From contig JALUUP010000463.1 of the NCBI GenBank assembly GCA_027021285.1, positions 1 to 7,006 of the forward strand: 7,006 bases of DNA, given 5' to 3'. The DNA comes from Bacteroidota bacterium (lineage in GTDB: Bacteria; Bacteroidota; Ignavibacteria; SZUA-365; JAADGX01). This document shows, piece by piece, positions 1 to 5,741 of the stretch (position 1 is its first letter; the number at the start of each line of letters is the position of its first letter). The notes beneath the pieces are model-generated. The model did no database searches and was not told the origin of the DNA. It saw nothing but the letters and a program-made list of their open reading frames with translations. The position numbers were made by a program, and so were the translations under genes.

Positions 1-681
1 GGGGGAGCAGAGGCAGTCATTTGCCCGATGGGTGTTGGCGGCTTCAATGCCATGCGGGCTCTCTCCACGAGGAATGATGAGCCGGACAAGGCCAGCCGAC
101 CATTCGATGCCGAGCGGGACGGCTTCGTCATGGGAGAAGGGGGAGCGGCATTAACCCTGGAAGAGTTGCATCATGCTTTGGATCGTGGGGCGACGATTTA
201 CGCCGAAGTCGGGGGTATTGGATTCACTGCCGATGCTTACCATATCACGGAACCGGCTCCCGGCGGAGAAGGCGCGGTTCGATCCATGCGCCTGGCTATA
301 GAAGATGCCGGACTGACGCCCGACGACGTGGATTACATCAATGCTCACGGGACATCCACGTATTACAACGATAAAAACGAAACCGCGGCGATTAAAACGG
401 TGTTCGGAGAACGGGCGTACAAAATCCCGGTGAGCTCGACCAAATCCATGATTGGACACTTGCTTGGCGCAGCGGGGGCCGTGGAATCGATGGTCACCGT
501 GATGTCGGTGAAGGAAGGAAAAGTACATCCGACGCGCAATTATGAGAACAAGGACCCGGAGTGCGACCTCTGGTATGTTCCGGGGGCCGCGGTGGAGGTC
601 GATGTTCATGTCGCGTTGACAAACGCCTTTGGCTTTGGGGGACACAATGCAACACTTTTGTTCAAGAAATTCGAGGTATGA
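1..681 (+). CDS. fabF: Beta-ketoacyl-ACP synthase II (FabF), 3' part
   Basis: This is the C-terminal 226 residues of a condensing enzyme that elongates acyl-ACP with malonyl-ACP in cytoplasmic type II fatty acid synthesis. The frame is open from base 1, so the N-terminal half, including the catalytic Cys, lies left of the window. Visible family signatures are MGVGGFNAMRALSTRND near the left edge, NAHGTST (active-site His at 346-348), SSTKSMIGHLLGAAGA (conserved Lys, and second active-site His at 457-459) and the C-terminal gatekeeper loop FGFGGHN. With both His residues of the Cys-His-His triad present, the visible part looks intact. By family length (about 410 residues), roughly 190 residues are missing. 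The methionine at 28 is internal to the conserved domain and is not the start. The stop lies 20 nt before rnc, which fits the common acpP-fabF-rnc arrangement; acpP would be upstream and unseen. Confidence 0.96.
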   Translation, partial: GGAEAVICPMGVGGFNAMRALSTRNDEPDKASRPFDAERDGFVMGEGGAALTLEELHHALDRGATIYAEVGGIGFTADAYHITEPAPGGEGAVRSMRLAIEDAGLTPDDVDYINAHGTSTYYNDKNETAAIKTVFGERAYKIPVSSTKSMIGHLLGAAGAVESMVTVMSVKEGKVHPTRNYENKDPECDLWYVPGAAVEVDVHVALTNAFGFGGHNATLLFKKFEV

Positions 682-701
682 CGAGTTCCTGACGTAATTC
701 T

Positions 702-1523
702 ATGCTGCGCTTGATACGTTCATTTTTTCGAGGAAGAAAACCCCGGAGCGGCGCTTCGGCCTCCGGGGTAAAATCATCGGGACATGCGCAGCCGATCTAC
801 CCCGAAGAAGTCGTCATTGACGCGGAGATGTTCTTCCTGTATACGGGGTATCGGATACGCAACCAAAACTATTTCAAGCAGGCTCTCATACATCGTTCGT
901 ACTTGCAACTCCTGGATTCCGGGAGCCTGAAGTCCAATGAGCGCCTGGAGTTCCTGGGCGACGCTGTCTTGAATTTTCTGGTGGCGGAGCACTTGTTTTA
1001 CAGGTTTCGCGATGCGGCGGAAGGCAAGCTGACGAAAATCCGTTCGCAGTTGGTCAAGCGCAAAGCACTCGTGGAATCCGCCCGGCGCATTCACCTGCGT
1101 GAATTCCTGCTGCTCAGTCCGAGTGCGACGCAATCGCTTAATACAGGCAGCTATTCGATCCTGGCGGATGCGTTCGAAGCGCTTGTGGCAGCCGTGTACC
1201 TCGATGGCGGATATCAAGCCGCGCGTGAGTTTGTACGTCGTAACCTGGTAGAGGCTTTTGATTCAAGTCGTCTCACCAGGGACGACAATTTCAAAAGCCA
1301 GCTCCTGGAGTTTTCCCAGGCGCACTCGTTCGGAATCCCAAAGTACGAAACGATCAAGGAGGAAGGCCCTGACCACAATCCCGTGTTCACGGTGGAAGTG
1401 TCGATCGGCGGTGTCTCCTACGGTCGCGGTCATGGACCGAACAAGAAAGCGGCGGAGCAGCAGGCCGCTCATCAGGCCTTGGAAAGGTTTGAGAAAGAGC
1501 TTGCGCAAAAAGACAACACGTAA
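702..1523 (+). CDS. rnc: Ribonuclease III
   Basis: Double-strand-specific endoribonuclease of 273 residues that processes rRNA precursors and structured mRNAs in the cytoplasm. The RNase III domain covers about residues 38-185, with the signature NERLEFLGDA at 79-88. The acidic metal-binding residues line up with those known in E. coli at a constant offset of 42: E80, E83, D87, E107, D156 and E159 (the last two in ADAFEALVAAVYLDGG). A double-stranded RNA-binding domain follows at about 195-265, ending in the typical GPNKKAAEQQAAHQAL helix. The protein is longer than the 226-residue E. coli enzyme because of a basic N-terminal extension of about 35 residues (RSFFRGRKPRSG) and a short insertion before the signature. 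An alternative in-frame ATG at 828 would cut into the first helix, so 702 is preferred. No strong Shine-Dalgarno sequence is visible. It sits 20 nt after fabF and 18 nt before gcvPB, so it is likely part of one operon. Confidence 0.96.
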   Translation: MLRLIRSFFRGRKPRSGASASGVKSSGHAQPIYPEEVVIDAEMFFLYTGYRIRNQNYFKQALIHRSYLQLLDSGSLKSNERLEFLGDAVLNFLVAEHLFYRFRDAAEGKLTKIRSQLVKRKALVESARRIHLREFLLLSPSATQSLNTGSYSILADAFEALVAAVYLDGGYQAAREFVRRNLVEAFDSSRLTRDDNFKSQLLEFSQAHSFGIPKYETIKEEGPDHNPVFTVEVSIGGVSYGRGHGPNKKAAEQQAAHQALERFEKELAQKDNT

Positions 1524-1541
1524 CGGAAACCTCGACCATTC

Positions 1542-3011
1542 ATGCATATTCCTTTGTTGTTCGAAAAAAGTCATCCGGGTCGCAGGGCTTATACCTTGCC
1601 CGTGTTGGACCTTCCGGAAAAAGATATCGCCGATTTGATCCCAGAACGGTTTTTGCGGCGCGATCCGGCGTTGCTGCCTGAACTGACTGAAGGCGAAGTC
1701 GTGCGGCATTTCACGAATCTCTCCCAGATGAACTACCACGTCGACAAGGGGTTCTACCCGCTTGGATCGTGCACCATGAAGTACAATCCAAAGGCCAACG
1801 AGGCGGCAGCCAATATCGGAGGGTTTCGTGACGTTCACCCCCTGCAGCCGGAACGACTGAACCAGGGAGCTCTCCAGCTCATGTACGAACTCCAGGAGCT
1901 TCTTGCCACCATAACCGGTTTTGATGCGGTCAGTCTGCAACCGGCGGCGGGAGCGCAAGGGGAGTTGACCGGTGTGCTTGTGATGAAGGCGTATATTGAA
2001 GCCACCGGGTTGTCGGGGAAGCATAAAATCCTCATTCCGGATTCCGCGCATGGGACGAATCCCGCCAGCGTCGTCATCGCCGGGTTGACTCCCGTAGAGG
2101 TTAAATCGAATTCTGACGGCATGGTGGACATCGACGACCTTCGAAACAACCTGGATGATGCCGTTGCCGGCATGATGCTTACAAACCCAAATACACTTGG
2201 CATCTTCGAACGGAACATCGCGACGATCGCCGAACTGGTCCATGAAGCCGGCGGGTTGATGTACCTGGACGGAGCGAATCTGAACGCCCAGATGGGCATC
2301 GTACAACCGGGGCGTATTGGCTTCGACGTAATGCACATCAATCTCCACAAGACGTTTTCGACGCCACATGGTGGTGGTGGCCCAGGCTCCGGGCCGGTGG
2401 CCGTGAATGAAAAACTTGCACCTTTTCTGCCCGTTCCGATGGTAGCCAAGGAAGGAGAAAACTATCGTTTGGATTACGACCGGCCGCAGAGCATTGGGAA
2501 AGTGCATTCATTTTTTGGGAACTTCGGCATGTTCGTGCGCGCGTACACGTACATTCGCATGAATGGGGCGAAGGGATTGCGGCGCGTAAGCGAGGATGCC
2601 GTTCTCAATGCCAACTACCTGTTGAGTAGACTGAAGGGAACTTTTAAACTCCCGTTTCCCGAAACACCTATGCACGAGTTCGTTCTTTCCGGAGACTATC
2701 AGCAGGAGAAAGGTGTCAAGACCATGGACATGGCAAAGCGGCTTCTTGATTACGGCTTCCACGCGCCGACCATTTACTTTCCCCTGATCGTTCACGAAGC
2801 ATTGATGATCGAGCCGACGGAGACGGAATCGCGCGAAACGCTGGATGCCTTCGCCGACGCCATGCTGGCAATTTCACGCGAAGTGGAAGAGAATCCGGAT
2901 CTCGTCAGGGAAGCGCCGCACTCGACGCCGGTCAAACGGTTGAACGACGCGTTGGCGGCGCGACGGTTAAACATTGTGTATAAAGAGGAGGGGCCGGAAC
3001 ATGACGGATGA
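1542..3011 (+). CDS. gcvPB: Glycine dehydrogenase (decarboxylating) subunit 2, GcvPB
   Basis: C-terminal-half subunit of the two-subunit P-protein of the glycine cleavage system (489 residues). With GcvPA it decarboxylates glycine by a PLP mechanism and passes the aminomethyl group to lipoyl-GcvH. Characteristic stretches are PLGSCTMKYNPKANE (73-87), QPAAGAQGELTG (133-144), DSAHGTNPAS (167-176) and INLHKTFSTPHGGGGPGSGP (266-285). K270 is the expected PLP Schiff-base lysine, and YLDGAN at 241-246 supplies the conserved PLP-ring Asp. Length and full coverage match stand-alone GcvPB; a fused GcvP would be about 950 residues. No gcvPA, gcvT or gcvH is visible next to it, so its partners must be elsewhere. 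The start ATG is 18 nt after the rnc stop and has no clear Shine-Dalgarno sequence. The 3' end overlaps the next gene by 11 nt. No glycine riboswitch can fit in the 18-nt gap before it. Confidence 0.96.
   Translation: MHIPLLFEKSHPGRRAYTLPVLDLPEKDIADLIPERFLRRDPALLPELTEGEVVRHFTNLSQMNYHVDKGFYPLGSCTMKYNPKANEAAANIGGFRDVHPLQPERLNQGALQLMYELQELLATITGFDAVSLQPAAGAQGELTGVLVMKAYIEATGLSGKHKILIPDSAHGTNPASVVIAGLTPVEVKSNSDGMVDIDDLRNNLDDAVAGMMLTNPNTLGIFERNIATIAELVHEAGGLMYLDGANLNAQMGIVQPGRIGFDVMHINLHKTFSTPHGGGGPGSGPVAVNEKLAPFLPVPMVAKEGENYRLDYDRPQSIGKVHSFFGNFGMFVRAYTYIRMNGAKGLRRVSEDAVLNANYLLSRLKGTFKLPFPETPMHEFVLSGDYQQEKGVKTMDMAKRLLDYGFHAPTIYFPLIVHEALMIEPTETESRETLDAFADAMLAISREVEENPDLVREAPHSTPVKRLNDALAARRLNIVYKEEGPEHDG
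2985..2991 (+). promoter_or_regulatory. Shine-Dalgarno sequence for the CoA-binding protein gene
   Basis: GAGGAGG lies inside the last codons of gcvPB, and its GGAGG core is 9 nt before the ATG at 3001. This decides the start: an in-frame TTG at 2974 would place this site inside the gene and add nine unconserved residues. The site is much stronger than anything ahead of rnc or gcvPB and would allow independent re-initiation at the overlap. Confidence 0.8.
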
Positions 3012-3408
3012 AAAACTAAGAGAAATACTTGAAACGGCGAAAACCATCGCCGTTGTCGGTCTGTCGGTAAAACCACAGCGGGACAGCTATGGTGTGGCGC
3101 AGTACCTCATCAGCGCCGGGTATAAGATTATTCCGGTGAATCCGATGCTTTCCGAATGGGAAGGGATTCGGTGTTATCCTGACCTGCCAAGTATTCCCGC
3201 TCCAGACGTGGACATCGTCGATGTATTCCGGGCCCCCGAGCACGTGCCGGAGATCGTTTCCCAGGCGTTTGCCATTCGGGCGAAGACTATCTGGTTGCAA
3301 CTCGGGGCATCCAACCCGACAGCAGAAGAAGATGCGCGCAAGGCTGGAATGAACGTTGTTTCGGATCTTTGCATTAAGATCGAGCACATGCGTTTGCTCG
3401 GGACGTAG
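3001..3408 (+). CDS. CoA-binding protein, YccU family (CoA_binding_2)
   Basis: Small cytoplasmic protein of 135 residues with a Rossmann-type fold related to the CoA-binding domain of succinyl-CoA synthetase alpha. The exact biological role of this family is not established. Visible family hallmarks are the N-terminal nucleotide-loop stretch AVVGLSVKPQRDSYGVAQYL (17-36), IIPVNP (43-48), the DIVDVFRAPEHVPEIV segment (71-86), TIWLQLGASN (96-105) and the C-terminal CIKIEH (124-129). The length is typical and no key segment is missing. The ATG was chosen for the strong GAGGAGG upstream and for conservation beginning just after it. It overlaps the gcvPB stop by 11 nt, suggesting translational coupling, and is the last gene of the + strand cluster, followed by a hairpin. 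No functional link to glycine cleavage is shown by the sequence. Confidence 0.9.
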   Translation: MTDEKLREILETAKTIAVVGLSVKPQRDSYGVAQYLISAGYKIIPVNPMLSEWEGIRCYPDLPSIPAPDVDIVDVFRAPEHVPEIVSQAFAIRAKTIWLQLGASNPTAEEDARKAGMNVVSDLCIKIEHMRLLGT

Positions 3409-3436
3409 CGTCGAATGAGAAACGCGATTTTTTATA

Positions 3437-3470
3437 AAGAAAAAGGCGGGCATCAACCCGCCTTTGCTGT
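3437..3470. terminator. Intrinsic terminator between convergent genes
   Basis: A perfect 9-bp stem AAAGGCGGG (3442-3450) and CCCGCCTTT (3457-3465) encloses a 6-nt loop. Read on the - strand, it lies 25 nt after the stop of the secreted protein gene, and its 3' arm runs into TTTTTCTTT, a good U-tract. Read on the + strand, it follows the CoA-binding gene by 33 nt, but the tail after the stem (TTTGCTGTTT) is weaker. It probably serves mainly the - strand gene, with a possible bidirectional role. Confidence 0.8.
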
Positions 3471-3490
3471 TTCACGATGAAATCAAACAA

Positions 3491-5407
3491 TTATTTTGTC
3501 AGAAGCATCTTGCGGCTCATAACCTTGCCATTGGTTTCGAGGCGGTAGATATACATACCGCTCTGAAGATTGCCGGCAAAGAATGGCGCTTTGTAGGAAC
3601 CCGCCGGAAGCACCTCGTTTACGAGCGTGGCTACTTCGCGTCCCAGCAGGTTGAAGACCTTTAAGGACACGTGTCCGGCTTTCGGGACGGAATACGGGAT
3701 GACGGTTGAAGGATTGAAAGGGTTCGGATAATTCTGCCCGAGATCGAATTGCCCAACGGCGCCGGGCGTATCCTCTACGCCAACCGCGACATCGACAACG
3801 TCGGTGATAAAAAACAAGTCGGACGGAGCAAGGTCGTCGTCGTCTCCATAATCGCCAAAACCCCAGATGGTGTACACGAAGTACAAACGGTTATCGTTGC
3901 CGACGTACGGGGAAAATTTGCTTTGCTTTTCATCGACCGTTGGAGTGCGTGTTATTCGCTTACCCGTCCAGCCGCCGCTTGCGGTGTTGCTCCGGATGTC
4001 ATAGCCGGCCACGTAGATGTCATGGATCGTGTCTCGGGTAACAATCGGCAACTGCTGCTGAGGGTCATAGCGCACAAACCTGAACAGGGAATCCGTGTCG
4101 GTCCACTTTGCCCACAACTTGTATCCGTCAACGCTTTTCGCCCACTGGTGTTCGTTGTAAAAGCTGAATTTAGGCTGGGGTTGACCGGGCGGCGTCTGGC
4201 CGATGTTGGCGAACCGCTGTACCCATGGGTTGTTGATGTACGCCAGGCCGCGGAATTCCCAGTTGCTGTTTTTGTCCTTGCGCACCTCGCCGACGAAAGT
4301 GCTGTCAAGAGGGAAGAACGTGTCGCTCGTGATGGTGATCAGGAAATGCGGATCGGCGTTGGCGTCAAGGACCATGTCGAAGCTCGGGTACATGAAACCC
4401 GTCGTGGCATCAAACGGAACGTCGTATTTCATGTCCGTCATGGTTGTAAATTGCACTTGCGACCACGTATTCCCGCCGTCCGTCGAGGATGTTGTGCCGA
4501 GACGATTGTTGATGAAAGAAAACCGTCCGCTCTGCACCAGGATGCCTAGAAATCCGATGGTCATGACTTTACCGTCAGGTGAGATGTCAAGCTTGGCCGA
4601 GTAAACCTGGTATCCGTCCGGTAGCGGCGGCGTGATCGCGGGCATGGCCAGAAGGTTCCACGTTTTCCCTTTATCGTTGGATTTCAGGACGTAGTACTCG
4701 TTCAGGGGATTCCCTGTGCCGGGATCAATGCCTTCTACGATGGAATACAGGTCTCCGGTGGCTAAGTTCACAACCGGATCATACGCGATCAACCAGTTGG
4801 GGGGTGTAGGCAGTTTTCCGCCTGTGAAGGTCGTTCCGCCAAAGCTGCTGCTGGCGAATACCAGGTCCTTCCAGCTCGGATCGAGGTTCGACCACAGCGC
4901 GGCTACGGCGACGTCCGAGGTCTTCGTGCTCTTGGATGGATTCGAAAGAATGACGCTCGGGTGCCGGGCGACGAGCATACCGCCGGAATTCGGGAAAGAC
5001 TGATTGACCGTCCCAAGTTCGTTACTCCACGTATCACCTTTGTCGGTTGAGGTTTTATACGTCAGGGATCCATTGCCCGGAACGGGGCGATTTGCGCGGT
5101 ACAGGACCGCCAAAGCCCCGGAAAACGGATCGAACCAGATCTGCCGCGTGTGTGGATTGATGGTAGTATAGGCGTTGATCATCTTTCCGACGAGCTTGGC
5201 GTCCGCGCTAGTAGTGGGTGGGTTTATATTTCGTTCTGTCGTGTACTCTGAAGGTGCAGTGTCGAGGTCGCGACCCAGATACCAGTACTTGGCATCGATC
5301 GACATGGATGCTTCCGGTACGCGGGAATTAACCTGTCCGTGGCAGACGGATGCGAATGTTGCCACCACGACAGAGGAAATCAGGATACGGGTAAAAACCT
5401 GTCTCAT
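3491..5407 (-). CDS. Secreted Asp-box (BNR) beta-propeller-like protein with T9SS sorting domain
   Basis: Protein of 638 residues with no assigned function. The N-terminus MRQVFTRILISSVVVATFAS is a signal peptide (basic start, hydrophobic core, likely cleavage near CHG/Q), so it enters the Sec pathway. Three Asp boxes of the S-x-D-x-G-x-T-W type are visible: STDKGDTW (120-127), SNDKGKTW (243-250) and STDGGNTW (308-315). Such motifs mark sialidase-like or other BNR beta-propellers. The middle region carries DPHFL, AKWTDTDS, YDIRSNT..GGW and an acidic GDYGDDDD loop, all shared with the neighbouring paralog. About residues 555-638 form a T9SS type A sorting domain: LGQNYPNPFNPST, VFNLLGREVATLV, LQSGMYIYRL, ending KMLLTK. 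This predicts export across the outer membrane and release or surface attachment. The start at 5407 is preferred over an in-frame ATG at 5449 because an AGGAG lies 7 nt before it and the signal peptide begins there. I cannot identify a sialidase active site, so the substrate is unknown. Confidence 0.88.
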   Translation of the reverse strand: MRQVFTRILISSVVVATFASVCHGQVNSRVPEASMSIDAKYWYLGRDLDTAPSEYTTERNINPPTTSADAKLVGKMINAYTTINPHTRQIWFDPFSGALAVLYRANRPVPGNGSLTYKTSTDKGDTWSNELGTVNQSFPNSGGMLVARHPSVILSNPSKSTKTSDVAVAALWSNLDPSWKDLVFASSSFGGTTFTGGKLPTPPNWLIAYDPVVNLATGDLYSIVEGIDPGTGNPLNEYYVLKSNDKGKTWNLLAMPAITPPLPDGYQVYSAKLDISPDGKVMTIGFLGILVQSGRFSFINNRLGTTSSTDGGNTWSQVQFTTMTDMKYDVPFDATTGFMYPSFDMVLDANADPHFLITITSDTFFPLDSTFVGEVRKDKNSNWEFRGLAYINNPWVQRFANIGQTPPGQPQPKFSFYNEHQWAKSVDGYKLWAKWTDTDSLFRFVRYDPQQQLPIVTRDTIHDIYVAGYDIRSNTASGGWTGKRITRTPTVDEKQSKFSPYVGNDNRLYFVYTIWGFGDYGDDDDLAPSDLFFITDVVDVAVGVEDTPGAVGQFDLGQNYPNPFNPSTVIPYSVPKAGHVSLKVFNLLGREVATLVNEVLPAGSYKAPFFAGNLQSGMYIYRLETNGKVMSRKMLLTK

Positions 5408-5414
5408 AAAAAAT

Positions 5415-5419
5415 CTCCT
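5415..5419 (-). promoter_or_regulatory. Shine-Dalgarno sequence for the secreted protein gene
   Basis: AGGAG on the - strand is separated by seven A/T-rich bases (ATTTTTT) from the ATG at 5407. It supports this start over the ATG at 5449, which would place 14 non-signal-like residues before the signal peptide. Confidence 0.75.
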
Positions 5420-5529
5420 GCAAAAATATGTGGAAATATTGGATATCAATCTTGGTATTAGCCGAAGGTCTACTCGGTGTGCAAGCCGGGTACGTAAAAA
5501 ACCGGCCAGGGATTCACGCTGCGCTCCTT

Positions 5530-5558
5530 ATCCTATGTATTTTGTATTGAAAGGTCAG
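5530..5558 (-). promoter_or_regulatory. Candidate sigma70-like promoter of the downstream secreted protein gene
   Basis: On the - strand CTGACC (5558-5553) and TAGGAT (5535-5530) are separated by exactly 17 nt. Each hexamer matches 4 of 6 consensus positions. Transcription would begin near 5523, giving a leader of about 115 nt. Bacteroidota often use a different promoter consensus (TTG near -33, TAnnTTTG near -7), which I did not find clearly here, so this is a tentative call supported mainly by spacing and by the repeat just upstream. Confidence 0.3.
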
Positions 5559-5559
5559 C

Positions 5560-5583
5560 GTACGGTACCGGTAGTACGGTACC
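5560..5583. repeat. Paired 10-bp repeat GTACGGTACC, possible operator
   Basis: GTACGGTACC occurs at 5560-5569 and again at 5574-5583, a direct repeat with a 14-bp period. Because each copy contains the palindrome GGTACC, the same stretch also reads as an inverted repeat, GGTACCG (5564-5570) and CGGTACC (5577-5583) around a 6-nt loop. It lies just upstream of the candidate -35 box of the - strand gene, where an activator could bind. The binding role is inference; the repeat is directly visible. Confidence 0.65.
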
Positions 5584-5613
5584 AAATAATAGAGTTAAAT
5601 ATACATTGCGAGT

Positions 5614-5640
5614 GCAGGGTTTGCAAGCGAAGGACCCTGC
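5614..5640. repeat. Inverted repeat GCAGGGT/ACCCTGC
   Basis: A perfect 7-bp inverted repeat, 5614-5620 and 5634-5640, is separated by 13 nt. No T-run follows it on either strand, so it does not look like a terminator. It lies between the terminator of the upstream paralog and the candidate promoter region of the downstream one. No role can be assigned, and it may be chance. Confidence 0.35.
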
Positions 5641-5677
5641 TATCTTTCGTGAATCGAAACGTATGCCCTCGTTCCAG

Positions 5678-5714
5678 AAAAAAGCAGTGCATGTATTGCC
5701 CATGCGCTGCTTTT
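5678..5714 (-). terminator. Intrinsic terminator of the upstream secreted protein gene
   Basis: A 14-position stem pairs 5701-5714 with 5680-5693 around a 7-nt loop (5694-5700), with one A-C mismatch when read on the - strand. The 3' arm runs into six T residues (5683-5678 on the - strand). The hairpin begins 27 nt after the stop at 5742, the normal place for an intrinsic terminator of that gene. It separates the two paralogs transcriptionally. Confidence 0.85.
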
Positions 5715-5741
5715 GAATAACTAAGACCGAGACAACACGCT

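Larger units (their letters stand above)
5408..5741. other. 334-bp spacer between the two paralogous genes
   Basis: No credible coding region is seen here; short open frames lack family features and ribosome binding sites. Read along the - strand, the spacer holds in order a terminator for the upstream paralog, a loose inverted repeat, an AT-rich stretch, a paired 10-bp repeat, a candidate promoter and the ribosome binding site of the downstream paralog. A further weak 5-bp inverted repeat (GCCGG 5485-5489 with CCGGC 5502-5506) lies in the presumed leader. The layout indicates that the downstream gene has its own promoter. Confidence 0.6.

Noticed and set aside
1263..2507. Long open frame of 414 codons on the - strand
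   Set aside because: It lies fully antisense to rnc and gcvPB, both of which have clear family motifs in the + frame. Its translation shows no recognisable domain and is rich in His, Arg and Gln, as expected for a shadow of high-GC codons.
3749..4549. Open frame of 266 codons on the + strand
   Set aside because: It is antisense to the secreted protein gene, which has a signal peptide, Asp boxes and a sorting domain. No domain or ribosome binding site supports the + frame.
3491..5407. Calling the protein an exo-sialidase
   Set aside because: Asp boxes alone are not specific. The only RIP-like string (RVP near the N-terminus) is not followed by typical sialidase context, and the Arg triad and Tyr/Glu pair could not be placed by eye.
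5408..5449. Alternative upstream start at 5449 for the secreted protein
   Set aside because: It would put a polar 14-residue segment ahead of a normal signal peptide, and the AGGAG site is placed for the ATG at 5407.
5560..5583. Start of a CRISPR array or mobile-element end
   Set aside because: There are only two 10-bp units with a 4-bp gap, no further copies, no spacer-length intervals and no transposase or cas gene nearby.
5614..5640. Inverted repeat as a second terminator
   Set aside because: It has a 7-bp stem with a 13-nt loop and no T-run on either side, and the stronger hairpin at 5678-5714 already serves the upstream gene.
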